From positions 423,920,687 through 423,984,686 of the forward strand of contig NC_069658.1 in NCBI RefSeq assembly GCF_027244095.1: a DNA stretch of 64,000 nt, given 5' to 3'. Below are positions 1-10,022 of this stretch, piece by piece. Each line of letters opens with the position of its first letter. Position 1 is the first letter of the stretch. The stretch is from Hemicordylus capensis (lineage: Eukaryota > Chordata > Lepidosauria > Squamata > Cordylidae). The notes beneath the pieces are model-generated. The model did no database searches and was not told where the DNA came from. It saw nothing but the letters and a program-made list of their open reading frames with translations. The position numbers and the translations under genes are program-made.

Positions 1-28
1 CCTCTTCCCCCATAGCAACGCCCTATCA

Positions 29-127
29 CAGGGGTTCCCAACCAGTCATCCTCCAGATGTTTCTAGATGGAGATAATGAAAGTTGTAGTACAGCAACATC
101 TGGAGGACCACAGATTGGGGACCCCTG
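29..127. mobile_element. short hAT-type MITE with 8-bp target duplication
   Basis: A 99-base element bounded by inverted termini: CAGGGGTTCCCAA at the left and its near-complement TTGGGGACCCCTG at the right. The interior holds a second inverted pair (CATCCTCCAGATG against CATCTGGAGGA), so the whole unit can fold. The flanks CCCTATCA (21-28) and CCCAACCA (128-135) agree at 6 of 8 positions, as expected for an aged hAT target duplication. It has no coding capacity. The CAGGGGT..CCCAA end is typical of the Charlie-like hAT group; that placement is from family knowledge. Confidence 0.8.
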
Positions 128-309
128 CCCAACCATTTGCCCTCCAGCCATGTACCCCTGCTAGCTGAGCAAAGAGGCAATACAACTTTTAAAGTGGGAA
201 CTAACTTTCTTACATGTGGCAGGGTGGGAGAAACTGTCCCTATTCAGCCCCACAGAGCTTCCTTCCCTATGGCCATTGCTGGTGGTTACCTTGTGTTTCT
301 TTTTAAACT

Positions 310-415
310 GTGAGCCCTTTGGGGACTGGGAATCATCTTATTTCATTCCCTATGTAAACCACTTTGAACTTTAAATTGAAAAGCAGTATATACATATTTA
401 CTATAAATAATAATA
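310..415 (+). repeat. 3' end of an L2/MIR-like retroposon
   Basis: The string TGTGAGCCCTTTGGGGAC followed by TGTAAACCACTTTGAA and an A/T-rich tail matches, with changes, the block at 55249-55345 in this window. The repeated terminal GTAAACC-x-CTTTGAA-x-AGTATATA motif suggests the 3' end of a LINE or of a SINE using its tail. No reading frame is present. Confidence 0.55.
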
Positions 416-559
416 AAGAATTTTGTGAACCTTTGCTTCTGTAAAAAAATAATTGTTTAATTCTTTGAGGTCTGTGTTCTCCATCTTACCTGCACAGCAG
501 TGCACTTCTAATATACATGGCTATTCCCCCCTCATGTGCAAACAATGTCTCACTGCACT

Positions 560-755
560 ATTGGGTCAGGACAAACACAAGTGGAGAAAGAATCTGGTTT
601 TTAAACATAAGGGAAGACCTCTACATATCCCATCAAGCCCAGTATGGCCAACTATTTGGCAACTGTGGATAACCCTTCATGAATCTGATGAAGTGGCTTC
701 TAACCCATGGGAGCATATGCTACAATGAAATTGTTAGTCTTTAAGGTGTCACAGC
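560..755 (+). repeat. interspersed repeat with GATGAAGT...GTTAGTCTTTAAGGTG end
   Basis: The tail (about 678-752) reads GAATCTGATGAAGTGGCTTC, then ATGCTACAATGAAATTGTTAG and TTTAAGGTGTCACAG. A diverged copy lies at 16056-16150 with the same order of blocks. I recognise this as an old amniote-wide repeat end but cannot assign the family from the sequence. The open frame crossing it is not a gene. Confidence 0.5.
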
Positions 756-1360
756 CATGACAAGTAACTTTTCCAGAGAGTAAGAAGATACAGAAAACCC
801 TGTTATATTGATGACCTTCTGGTATGACAAAACTGTAGACTTAACGATATTGTGAAGACAAACTGTGCTTGTGATTTAGGACTGATTTGCTTTAATGAGG
901 AAAAAGTCCATGGAGCCCTTGGGACTAGTTATGTTCTTTTTCTTCTTTTTCTTTCTTTTCTCTTTCTTTGAAAAAGTTGCTTTGATTGAAATTATTTTAA
1001 ACCTTTCCAGTTGCTGCTGGGGATCGTTGCTTGTTGCTGATCCTTCTCCATCTTCTGAATCTGCCGTTCAGATTGTGATCAACTATTGGCAAAAGACCAT
1101 TCTGTTTTTCAAGAGATGAGAAAACCGATTAGTTAGGCAGAAGCAGGTGGAATTCTTCAGAGACAAATAAAAGCTTTAGGATTTAGGGGAACCAACCTGG
1201 TAGGGGTATGCAAGAGGAATATTTGATACAGCACCAGTCTGCTTGCGTGAGAGGAGCTTCAGCAAAGTCGCTGCTTTTCTCATGTTCTCTATGGATAGTT
1301 CTAGTTCCCCTTCCCTCGCCCCAAAGCTGCTGTGGAATCGCTCAGCTGGAAATTATTGGA

Positions 1361-1392
<32 letters not shown>

Positions 1393-2530
1393 ACACTCTG
1401 TGACCTATAGCAGACTCGGGCATTCGTGTAACCAGTTGGATGTTGATGGAGATAAGAGCAACTACCTATAGTTTATGAACTCCCTTTCCTACTTAGTCTT
1501 TTCAAGCACTTAGTTCCACTTTATAATTTCTAATGTCTATTCTTCACAGTTGTGCTTCAGATTTAATAGATTAAAACACATTCTTATTTTACGGTTATGC
1601 GAGCCTTCTCTGGATATTTGTTTGTGTATGCTCATTTTAATGTTTTGCTCGTTGTTAAATTCCTCTGACTGGAACTGCTACCACATAAAGAAGAAGAAGA
1701 AAGCTCATCAGAACTGTGACTTTAGAGGGGAAGGGGAAAGGGTGTGTATGTGTTGTTCAGCTGTTAGTCAAATCAATCTGTGTGGGCATGCAGGGAGGGG
1801 CAAGTGGGAAAGAAAATCTCATGAGGAATCATTCTTCTGAGATGAGACTCTTTAATAAATGGACTTGTTCGTGTGCTAAAGGGCTCCTGGGGAGTATTTG
1901 TATTGAGTGGCTAAAATAATAGTATCTAGAGATAGAAAATAATGTATCAGATTATCCAGCTGTTCCTTCCCTGTTCCCTCTCTCTGTCTCTCCCGCCCTA
2001 AAAGCAGAAGCCCCTGAGTTCCACGTTTCTCTGCCGCAGTTGTTGACTTATTGTGTCCCTCCTAATTAGTTTTCTCCCAATAAAGTTCTTTTTAAACCAA
2101 AGACACAGAATACATCCATAAACTGAGCCCATAAACTAATCAAGCTGTTTTCCCTACGAACTAAGAAGGGAGGAAAGCACAGATTTGCATTTTTATTTCC
2201 GTTTTAAACTATTTGTGAGAAGCGCCAATACTGCAGGGAAAGGAGCTGTTGTATCCTATCTAGTAATCTTTTATGTTTTGTTATTTTAGAAGTTTGTGGT
2301 GGTGGGGGGATCCCGTAGAGAGTGTTGGGGGTGGAGTCAGAAAGAAAAGGGAGGGAAAGGAGAAGGAGAAAATGTTGTTTCTTCTGAATAAAGTCATAGT
2401 TAAACCAACGTAAGACTTCGTGTTTACAAGGGAAGCAGCTATAAAACAGGAGCCATATACATTATCAAAATATCTATGCACATTGTACCTATGCATTAGG
2501 TTATGGACTAACAGGAGAGGAGAGTAGAAG
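756..2530. other. intergenic, no gene recognised
   Basis: No conserved protein or RNA is visible. The stretch holds a T/C-rich run near 925-965, a (GAAA)n microsatellite at 1359-1392 and a GAA run near 1689-1702. The short open frames have no recognisable homology or splice context. Confidence 0.6.
1359..1392. repeat. (GAAA)n microsatellite
   Basis: About eight uninterrupted GAAA units. Confidence 0.95.
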
Positions 2531-3021
2531 AGAGCTGGTCTTGTGGTAGCAAGCATGACTTGTCCCCATAGCTAAGCAGGGTCTCCCCTGGCTGCATCTG
2601 ACTGGGAGACTTGATGTGTGAGCACTGCAAGATATTCCCCTCAGGGGGTGGAGCCGCTCTGGGAAGAGCAGAAGGTTTCAAGTTCCCTCCCTGGCTTCTC
2701 CAAGATAGGACAAGATTTTAGGACAAGATTTTTTTAATTGAACCAACAAACTACCAAAGCATACAGTACATTGCCAAAGCACAATTATATACAAAGTGGT
2801 TGTTTGTATATCTACAAAGATTTACATATATCTACAAAGATTTACACACAAGGATTTGGAGACCCACAGGGTTATAAAGTATATGCAGGCAGTACTGTAA
2901 CTCAGGGATGGAGAGAGATTCCTTCCTGCAACCTTGGAGAAGCCGCTGCCAGTCTATGAAGACAATACTGAACTAGATAGACCAGTGGTCTGACTCAGTA
3001 TATGGCAGCTTCCTATGTTCC
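2531..3021 (+). mobile_element. 5S rRNA-derived SINE, split by a ~195-bp insertion
   Basis: The head (about 2568-2615) carries TAGCTAAGCAGGGTCT, CCTGG and CTGGGAGACTTG. These correspond in order to the internal promoter half of 5S rRNA (GCTAAGCAGGGTC, CCTGG, TGGGAGAC). A body follows with CCGCTCTGGGAAGAGCAG and CCCTGGCTTCTCCAAGATAGG, and then the body breaks off at about 2709. It resumes near 2906 with GGAGAGAGATTCCTTCCTGC and ends in ACTGAACTAGATAGACC, CTGACTCAGTATATGGCAGC and TTCCTATGTTCC. The material between is foreign. The 3' tail is shared with the tRNA-headed SINE at 23942-24139. The unit is in the 5S-headed (SINE3-like) class. Confidence 0.8.
2710..2905. repeat. A/T-rich insertion inside the 5S SINE
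   Basis: This segment interrupts the SINE body. It contains a direct duplication of GGACAAGATTTT near its left edge and two tandem copies of ATCTACAAAGATTTACA at about 2811-2847. No family was recognised. A local duplication or an insertion of an unknown repeat would both fit. Confidence 0.5.
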
Positions 3022-3438
3022 TAACAGACAGACTGACTGACCTTTTGCAAGTGGCTTAATCCAGATCTCCCCCTGGCACAGTGACTGCTCCCATCTGTAA
3101 CATGCAGCTAATCTACTCTGTTCTAATCTAAATGTCTGCCTGTCTGTCTAATCTAATCCTTTTCAACCTGGACTCACTAATCAGTTTTGCTGTGCTATTT
3201 GTTAAACATGCAGTTGTCATTGTTCTGCCCAAGTAATAATTAGGAAGGCTTCAATTCATACATAGTCTCTGGGCCGCCAGCTGAAGCCAAGGAATAGGAG
3301 GGCGTAGCCTATTGCAGCACAGCATTTGCATTTTTTCCACAGCAGTATAGATTGGTCAGTCAGTCAGTTACTCATCGACAACAAAGTATATCAGTGATGA
3401 TGACCACCTTAGGTGAGACTCATTAAGAACTAAATTTC

Positions 3439-3440
<2 letters not shown>

Positions 3441-3478
<38 letters not shown>
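3441..3478. repeat. (GA)n microsatellite
   Basis: About nineteen GA units without interruption. Confidence 0.95.
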
Positions 3479-3479
<1 letters not shown>

Positions 3480-3482
<3 letters not shown>

Positions 3483-5025
3483 CATGTTCTTATATTTTAA
3501 TGAGGCTTTTGCAGGAGTGCTTTCAAGGCTGGCTGGCTCCTACCACTAGGTAGTGGGAGGCAGCTGGCCTCAGGCAGCAGATCTTGTGATGCCACGAAAG
3601 AGAAGCAAATGATCTATTATTTAGTTTATTATCACATTGTAACCATTGGGTTGGCGGTGGGGGAGGGGCAAGTACCATTTGGCTTTCTGCCTTAGGCACA
3701 ACAATGTTTAGGTCCATCTCTACCGTGCTTACATCCGCTCATCTCACTTCAAGAAGGACACGGGGAAGGAAGGAAGAACTGAAAGCGCAACATGCATTAT
3801 TGAAATAATGGAAAAACAGAAGTTGGTTTTGTTTAGATTCCTTGCAGCTCCTGCCCTCCCTGTGCCTTAAGCTAAGACCGTCTACTTACCCACAAAGCCC
3901 AGGATGATGTGTTTAAAGTTTGCCCCTTTGTGTTTATTGATACATTATTACTAACTTCAGGGTTGGCAAGCCTCTTACATCGTAGGTGGTGCTAAAGAGG
4001 GGGAGGGGTGGAACCAGAGGTGCATCCAGGTAATTTTGGATCCTGGGCCTAAAGGCATTTGGAGGCCCCTCACTGCAAGTTAATCATCATTTTTTAACAT
4101 ACAGGTTCTTGAGGGCACAAACCACACCACCCAGGACAGACTAAGGAGGATTTGGGGGGCCCCAGGAGGTGTGGAGTCCCTGGACTTCAGTCCTGAAGTC
4201 CAGGGGCAAGAGCGCCTCTGGGATGAAGGCGTATGTAGAGAAAGAAAAGGGTGCAGCCATAGATTTGCAGCATAGCCCCTGGGTTGCCCAGGTTCTTCAG
4301 GCATGTTGGGGTAGTAACACTATGGTGCCATCTCTGCTCCCCTTTTCTCCTAGGCTTTTATGCTTTACCACTTCCAGATTAGCCATAAAGTGGAGACAGC
4401 ATGCCTCGTGACTCTCTTCAGCCTCTATCTTTCGGCCCATTCACACATTATGTTCAACCCTGATATAATGAGCATACAGTATACAGGTACGGTCATTCAC
4501 ATGTTATGCTAAATGCAGGTGCAGAAGTACACTTCCTATCTGTACTGTGCATATGAAGGGCCTGCATCCAGGTTTACACCCATACAGCATAATGTGTGAA
4601 CTGGGCTTCTGCATTGCTGCAATCAGGGGCCAGGAAAATGAGTGAAGACATATGCAATATTTTTAGACCAGTGAGGCTGATTTGGAAAGTTAGCTGGCTC
4701 CCAGTGGTGTCATCAAGAAGGCTCTCATCAACCCCTGAACAGTATTGCACTTGAGCAAACAAAAAGGTAAGGTGACAAATGGGTACACATACACGTATGG
4801 AGGGAGAGAGAGAGAGAGAACAACAACACACACTGTCTCATCCAGCAGACACTAAAAGAAGATGCTGAGCAGGGTCAGGATCTCTGGTCCCACCCATCAT
4901 GCAGCACAGAGGCAATAAGATTAGCCCACCTTCACATCCAAAATGACAGACATACCAGTAAATAAAACATCAGCTCAGCTGTCACTCTTCATCGTCTCCC
5001 CTGCATTAGTTGGACTGTCTGCCTT
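3480..5025. other. intergenic, degenerate repeats only
   Basis: No gene seen. CAGAGGTGCATCCAGGTAA near 4016 looks like a decayed hAT terminus, but I could not find its partner. A perfect palindrome GGACTTCAGTCCTGAAGTCC occurs at about 4182-4201. Confidence 0.5.
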
Positions 5026-5365
5026 TTATTTTTTAAAGCAAGATATGTATTTTTGGTATTCTTTGGCTTTTTCAATTATCCAGCATGGATCAGCAATGAT
5101 GTCTCTTGTTCCTCGGCCTTTTCTGAAACCAGCTTGAACATCCGGCATTTCCCTTTCCACGTAGGGCTCTAATCTGCGTTGGATGATCCTGAGCATTATT
5201 TTGCTAGCATGTGAAATTAAGGATATTGTGCAATGGTTTATGCAATCTGTTAAGTCTCCTTTCTTTGATATGGGTATGTAGACTGACCTCTTCCAATCTG
5301 TTGGCCACTGTGTCATTCTCCAAATTTGCTGACATAGTTGGGTTAGAGCCTTGACTGATTCTTAT
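5026..5365 (-). mobile_element. RTE/BovB-like LINE reverse-transcriptase fragment
   Basis: Read on the minus strand, 5026-5316 encodes WKRSVYIPISKKGD, LISHASKIMLRIIQRRLEPY and MPDVQAGFRKGRGTRD. These are the block preceding the catalytic motif of RTE-clade reverse transcriptases, and BovB proteins carry nearly the same MPDVQAGFRKGRGTRD string. The YxDD region, endonuclease and 3' end are absent, so this is an internal fragment. Homology seems to continue, out of frame, to about 5365. BovB is common in squamates. Confidence 0.8.
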
Positions 5366-5379
5366 ATATTATACTGGCA

Positions 5380-6025
5380 CAATATTTATTCATTCTACCA
5401 TTATAAGCCCTAGACATTCTATTGGTCATAAAATCAAAACCAGTGTAGCGAGGGGAGAGTGGGCCCGTGTTCACACAGTGATCATGGGCCGCCTTCCCAT
5501 TCATGGTGGTGCCTGCCCCCCATTGCGATCCTTGATGTCACTGCTGCTTCCTGTTCCCCTGCTCCCAGACCTGCTCTCCTTCTATCAGTCCATCGGAAAC
5601 ACAGGAGCACACCCTCCTTCCATTGGCCAGGATAGAAGTAGCCCTGCTAATGGAAGGAGGATGGGTCTGTGAGCTAGGCAAGCAGCCAAGGAAGGAAGTT
5701 GATGGCAGCAGGTAGCAGCAGCAGTGGGAACCCTGGAGGGGGAGGGGGGAGCTCAGGAGCTCCTCCCAGATGCTCTGTGCTCTTGGACGCAGGGTGCGAC
5801 ATGTTCTTTGAGCCCATCCACCCTATTATAGCACCACCCTTCCAAAAATAGCTGAGATACAGCAGTTTAAATGTCAGTTCCTAAAAAGAGGGGGTTCACA
5901 AGTTGGCTACATTTTTTTGCCATTCAAGAATGTATCTTATACTTTTAAAAAGTCAATTTAAATGTTTTTTTTTAAATCAGGTATATGCTGAATTATTTAT
6001 CTACATGCTATGTATGATAGCTGGG
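5380..6025. other. intergenic, nothing recognised
   Basis: No coding or RNA feature. A purine-rich stretch (GGAGGGGGAGGGGGGAGCTC) lies near 5734-5753. Confidence 0.5.
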
Positions 6026-6029
6026 CTTG

Positions 6030-6760
6030 GAACCTTTACATATGAGTAGAACACACACTTGAGAGTAGATCTGATGCCTTTACTCATAAAAACCTTGCTT
6101 GCGAATATACCCTTAACTTTATTTGTGAGCAGACCTTCAATTCTTACTTGCCAGTATGCTCTCAACCTTATTCATGAATACACTTGAACTTAATCAGGGG
6201 TAGCCACTCAACCTTATTTGCAGGTAGACATTACATATTTACTTGTGAGCAGACCATCAGCCTGACTCAGAAGTTGGCCCTCAAACTTACTTGCGAGACT
6301 GGCAAGTAGACAGTGCATCCTTGCTCATGAGTAGTACCTTAGCCTTATGAGTAGACCTCATTCTTGTGAATAGATCTACTCTCAAGAAAGGATGCAAGGT
6401 TTACTTCTTATGAAGCATGCAGTCTACTAGTAGGTTACCGTGGGACTTTATTGGTGTGTATCCCTACTCACAAGTAGACAATAATCCTCCCTCATGAACA
6501 GACCCTCAAAGTGCCTCGTGAATAAGGGGGATCTGTTAGTAAGTAAGGATTCTTACTAGTAAGGAAGGATATGGAATCTACTAGTAAGTAAAGATGCAAG
6601 TTCTACTCATGCATAAGAGTGGATAGTCTACTGCTGAGAAGAAATGGAAGACCTGCTCATGAGTAAGGATGAGGTTTACTATGCACAACCAAGGATGCAG
6701 GATTTTCTCAGGAGCAAAGAAATGTGGTATACTTGTGAGTAAGGGTGAGGTTCATGTGCA
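6030..6760. repeat. degenerate minisatellite-like array that flips orientation
   Basis: About 730 bases are built from a diverged unit of roughly 30-40 bases. In the left half the unit reads like CTCAACCTTA-TTTGTGAGCAGACC (examples near 6120, 6175, 6210, 6245, 6285). In the right half, from about 6500, it reads in the opposite sense, like AAGGATGAGGT-CTACTCATGAGTAAGG (examples near 6540-6620, 6660, 6740). Each unit has a self-complementary core (CTCATGAG and variants). The array as a whole is therefore a long imperfect inverted repeat made of short near-palindromes. No frame or known family fits. Confidence 0.65.
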
Positions 6761-6769
6761 AAGGTGTGG

Positions 6770-7236
6770 GTGCATGGAGCCTCCTTTCTAAAGCAGCATA
6801 ATATACAAAACTGTACTAACTCTTTACAGCTTGTAAGGCACAGAGGTCAAGATGGGCACCTTATCTTGCAAATTCCATGCCAGAGGCATTGCTAGATACT
6901 TAAAAGATCTGGGGCCTGGGTCCACAGTGCCTCCCCCCACCCCCAACCCCACAACTCTTCATCCACACTTTTTAGAGCACAAGTGAAAATTGAAAGCATT
7001 TTAATTTTAAAGCATTTTTTTTTTATTTTAAAGCATTAAAAAAAACTTTTTGGAGGAGTGAATTTACTTCAGTCTTGATCACAAATCTGGATAACTTTCT
7101 AGGTCAACCCATTAGAAGGCTGAACTACTGTATAAGCAAAGTTGAGTTAGAGGAGGAGGAAGTTGAGGGGAGAATGTAGAAACTCAAGAAGGAAGAGTCT
7201 ATAAAATGTGGCAAGGATTGCCTGGATTCTTTAAGG
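6770..7236. other. intergenic, decayed repeat and T/A-rich runs
   Basis: CAGAGGCATTGCTAGATACT near 6882 resembles a hAT MITE end. The rest is A/T-rich without a recognisable feature. Confidence 0.4.
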
Positions 7237-7369
7237 CAGAGGTTCTCAAACTTTAGTTTGCAAAATGTTGTTGGACTATAAACAGCCATAGTGGCCTTGT
7301 TACTTGTGACTGAGGACAATGGGAATTGTAGTCCAACAATATCTGGGGACTCAAGTTTGAGAACCCCTG
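7237..7369. mobile_element. hAT-type MITE with 8-bp target duplication
   Basis: Inverted ends CAGAGGTTCTCAAAC and GTTTGAGAACCCCTG bound 133 bases. Inner arms TTGTTGGACTA and TAGTCCAACAA extend the hairpin. The flanking octamers CTTTAAGG (7229-7236) and CTCTAAGG (7370-7377) differ at one base. It is non-coding. Confidence 0.88.
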
Positions 7370-7602
7370 CTCTAAGGGAAGCCATGACAGTTAGTTAGAA
7401 AAATAACATCAAAAGAGATTTGCAGATTCAGAGGGCTGGTGGTATAAGAAGTTAAGACACTGGAGCCTGACTGCAAGGAGCTCCAGTTCAAGTGCTCACC
7501 TCTCCCCACTGTCCTACACAAAGATAATTGATTTTAAAAACAAAAAACCATGACAAATATACCCAGAAAGAAAAGTCCAAATAGCAGCAGCAGCATCTCT
7601 GG

Positions 7603-7792
7603 CAGTGTTCTCTAATTTTTTTTCATCTGTGTGCGGAATTAGATTTGTTCCGGGCAGCAATATCAAGGCAGTGTGTGCACACATGCATTCAGAGTGGGGC
7701 CTTCCTGATTCAACCTGAGTGGGATCTAAAATTAACTGAGTGGACAACAAAAAAATGTGTGAACGTGCGCACATGCCTTAGAAGGAATGCTG
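7603..7792. mobile_element. hAT-type MITE (CAGTGTTCYCTCTAA family)
   Basis: The left end CAGTGTTCTCTAA and right end TTAGAAGGAATGCTG are inverted, and the flanks ATCTCTGG (7595-7602) and AGCTCTGG (7793-7800) make an 8-bp duplication with one mismatch. The inside carries CCGGGCAGCAATATCAAGGCA and TCCTGATTCAACCTGAGTGG. The same blocks occur inverted at 23797-23938, which identifies the MITE that holds the young DIRS element. Confidence 0.85.
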
Positions 7793-8330
7793 AGCTCTGG
7801 GTGAGACTGTTAAAAAAGAAAGGAGGGGTGGTGGTTACCAGGATGGAGAAAAAAAAATCCCAAATTTTCTTGACTCATACGTTTGCAACGGATGGCAAGC
7901 TTGGCATATGGCTTAATACTGAATGGGATCTGTGTTGCTGTGACATCTATATTATAATTGCTTCAATAGCTGGTTGACATGCAGAAATTCTAAATGTTTC
8001 TTAACTATCATTATTTGTCTATAACATAGCTTTTAAAAATACAGCAGTAATACCTCATTCCCAAGGTGGCAACTTTGTTTTTTGCATGTTTTAAGGACAT
8101 ATGTTTCAGACATTTGATAAAGTGCCTGCTGGAATCAAATAAATACACCGAAATGCTGCTTGAATTTTTTATTGACTTCCTGGTTGTAATTCTATTGTGT
8201 CATTTTTCTTTAAGCTTGTTTTTAATTGTCTCGAGATGTTGTTAGCTGCCTTTGGCAGCCAGTGGCTAAAAAGATAATACATATTTTAAATACAATATAA
8301 AATAACCCAAATAATCATACATAAGAACAT

Positions 8331-8556
8331 TTATTATTATTTACATTTATATCCCGCTCTTCCTCCAAGGAGCCCAGAGCGGTGTACTACATACTTGAGT
8401 TTCTCCTCACAACAACCCTGTGAAGTAGGTTAGGCTGAGGGCGAAGTGACTGGCCCAGAGTCACCCAGCAAGTCTCATGGCTGAATGGGGATTTGAACTC
8501 GGGTCTCCCCGGTTCTAGTCCAACAGCACTCTAACCACTACACCACTCCAGCTCTC
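8331..8556 (-). mobile_element. Sauria SINE (tRNA-derived)
   Basis: On the minus strand it begins GAGAGCTGGAGTGGTGTAG, TGGTTAGAGTGCTGTTGGAC (A box region). It continues with CCCGAGTTCAAATCCCC (B box), GGGTGACTCTGGGCCAGTCA, AGCCTAACCTACTTCACAGG and GTTGTTGTGAGGAGAAACTC, and ends GAGCGGGATATAAATGTAAA with an ATAATA tail. This matches the squamate Sauria (ACA) SINE consensus as I remember it. The copy is full length and little changed. Its 3' tail is that used by BovB-type LINEs. Confidence 0.88.
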
Positions 8557-8935
8557 TTGAAAAGGGAGGGAAATGCAGAAATAAACTTCCGTGTAAAAAT
8601 AAATCATTTGTTATTCACTTTTGCTTTCTTCTGCTTTCTTCATCCTGTACGAATTGAATGGGAACAAAGTAGGATCAAACTTGTCTTCAGGTAAGATGAC
8701 TCCCTAAAGGAGGACTCCTCCGTCTTCAAGAACAGAAGGTTAGGGCGTCTGCTGAAGTAAGGGCAACCTTGCCCTAAAAAAAGAAGGCGGCCGAAGCGTC
8801 TCTCTCCGAAGTGAATTGAGCAAGGGTGTGTGTCTGTGTGTGTCGTAAGGAGCTGGTGGTGTCGTAACGCTTGGCTCTACCGTATGCTCAACCGTACAGC
8901 CAATCAGAATTAGAAGAGGTAACGGGAAGTGGCGA

Positions 8936-8941
8936 TTCAAA
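8936..8941 (-). promoter_or_regulatory. CHR-like element (TTTGAA, minus strand)
   Basis: TTCAAA on the + strand is preceded immediately by GGCGA, a CDE-like GGCG four bases or fewer away. It sits about 31 bases after the CCAAT box at 8900-8904. The CDE/CHR pair recruits the MuvB complex to cell-cycle genes; that role is known from mammals, not shown here. Confidence 0.45.
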
Positions 8942-8954
8942 CTGGAAGGCGGGC

Positions 8955-9041
8955 CTGAGTGGGTGAGGGAAGCCGTTGTGCTGCCGCGCGAGACGGTTCG
9001 GGGACGTAGCAGCAGAGCTCTTTGCTCCCACGCGGCCTTCG
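8955..9041 (+). other. probable untranslated first exon of RACGAP1
   Basis: Downstream of the CCAAT/CHR pair the sequence runs through GC-rich DNA to a strong splice donor, CTTCG|GTAAGC, with the GT at 9042. A second usable donor, TCAAG|GTGAGC, has its GT at 9123, so the exon could extend to 9122. The transcription start is not visible; I chose a position just after the CHR. No long open frame begins here that joins RACGAP1, so the exon would be 5' UTR. Confidence 0.35.
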
Positions 9042-9194
9042 GTAAGCGGTGGTGGCTGCGCGCGCGGGGGGATATCCGTGAGAAGCGGTTTGTAGAGGCG
9101 GGGAGGGAACGCTCCCCTCAAGGTGAGCCTTTGGGGGGGGAAATTGGGTGGGGCACATACCTGAGAAATGGGTTTGTAGGAAGCAACCACTAAA

Positions 9195-10020
9195 TGCTCC
9201 CTGGTCGTGAACTAAGGGTTATGAAGCTGGAGAAAGTGTCCCCCTAATAATGAATCCTCCTTGTGGGGTGGGAAGATGGGGCTTCTCTCTCTTACATTTC
9301 GGCCCCGTTTACGTCCCCTACATTCGTGCCGTCGCGTATCATACAAACCGCTTGTGTTCTGCAATCTTCACCATGGCAGAGAACAAGTATTGTGGAGCGT
9401 TAGAAACTTAGCTTTGAAGGAGTTGTTCGGCGAAGGATTTCATACAGCTGCTCTTTCTCTCCCGCCCATCTCCATTCCAGCTGAGGTGACAGCATGGAAA
9501 GGCTACGGGGCAGGTGATGGAATGCTAGGAATTCCGCCTTCCCTGTCCTCTCCCTTAATATCTGTGTCTGTGCGCGGCTGCATATGGGGTAATGGGGTTT
9601 CAGATAATATAATCTTTTTGCCCTTATTGTCATCCGTTTGTTTGGTGCCTACATTTCAGAATGTGCACAGGTGTTCTTTGCCCTCAGGAGATTGCAGTCT
9701 GCAGCTTGGCACTGGGTGAGGTGACTGGGAGGAGAGAAAGAAGGGTCAGCTCAGTGGGAAGAAAACGACATTTGGTTCAGTTGTGTGAAACAGGCTTAGT
9801 TTTGATAAGGAATGAGGACGAAGGGGTTTTCTCAAAGGCTTTATGGGATTGCTGGATTTTGAGGACTGACTTGAAGGGAATGAGAGAGATGGTGTTCTGG
9901 AAGTTAATAGGTATAAGGTGCAGAAAGGGAAGGAGAGTGGATTCATTTAAGAGAGCAGAAGAGTTGTGAATGGCTAAGGGTGATGGTGGAAGAGGAGTGA
10001 TGACCACTGTTGGGATATAT
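9195..10020. other. presumed first intron, single-copy-like DNA
   Basis: A 152-codon open frame (9261-9719) crosses this stretch, but it shows no recognisable domain and looks like chance. No repeat or RNA was recognised. Confidence 0.4.
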
Positions 10021-10022
10021 TG

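Larger units (their letters stand above)
8870..9190 (+). promoter_or_regulatory. CpG-rich candidate promoter of RACGAP1
   Basis: This is the only clearly CpG-dense single-copy block in the first 17 kb (CCGCGCGAGACGG, CCCACGCGGCC, GCTGCGCGCGCGGGG). It has a CCAAT box in AGCCAATCAG (8898-8907) and an inverted cell-cycle homology region, TTCAAA at 8936-8941 (TTTGAA on the other strand). About 31 bases lie between the CCAAT core and the CHR, close to the spacing known for NF-Y/DREAM-MuvB cell-cycle promoters. RACGAP1 is a G2/M-expressed gene with such control in mammals. The link to the coding exons 25 kb downstream is inference; a different or divergent gene could use this promoter. Confidence 0.6.

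Noticed and set aside
2560-2620. 5S rRNA gene
   Set aside because: Only the promoter half is similar, and it is fused to a SINE body and tail with many changes.
6030-6760. CRISPR array
   Set aside because: The repeats are too diverged, spacers are absent, orientation flips and the genome is a vertebrate's.
8740-9190. Several GC-rich open frames on the minus strand as a divergent gene
   Set aside because: They are short, mutually overlapping and without domains. They are expected from CpG-rich DNA, although a divergent noncoding transcript cannot be excluded.
9261-9719. 152-codon open frame downstream of the CpG-rich block
   Set aside because: No recognisable domain, no matching splice structure, and an overlapping open frame on the other strand. 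Probably chance.
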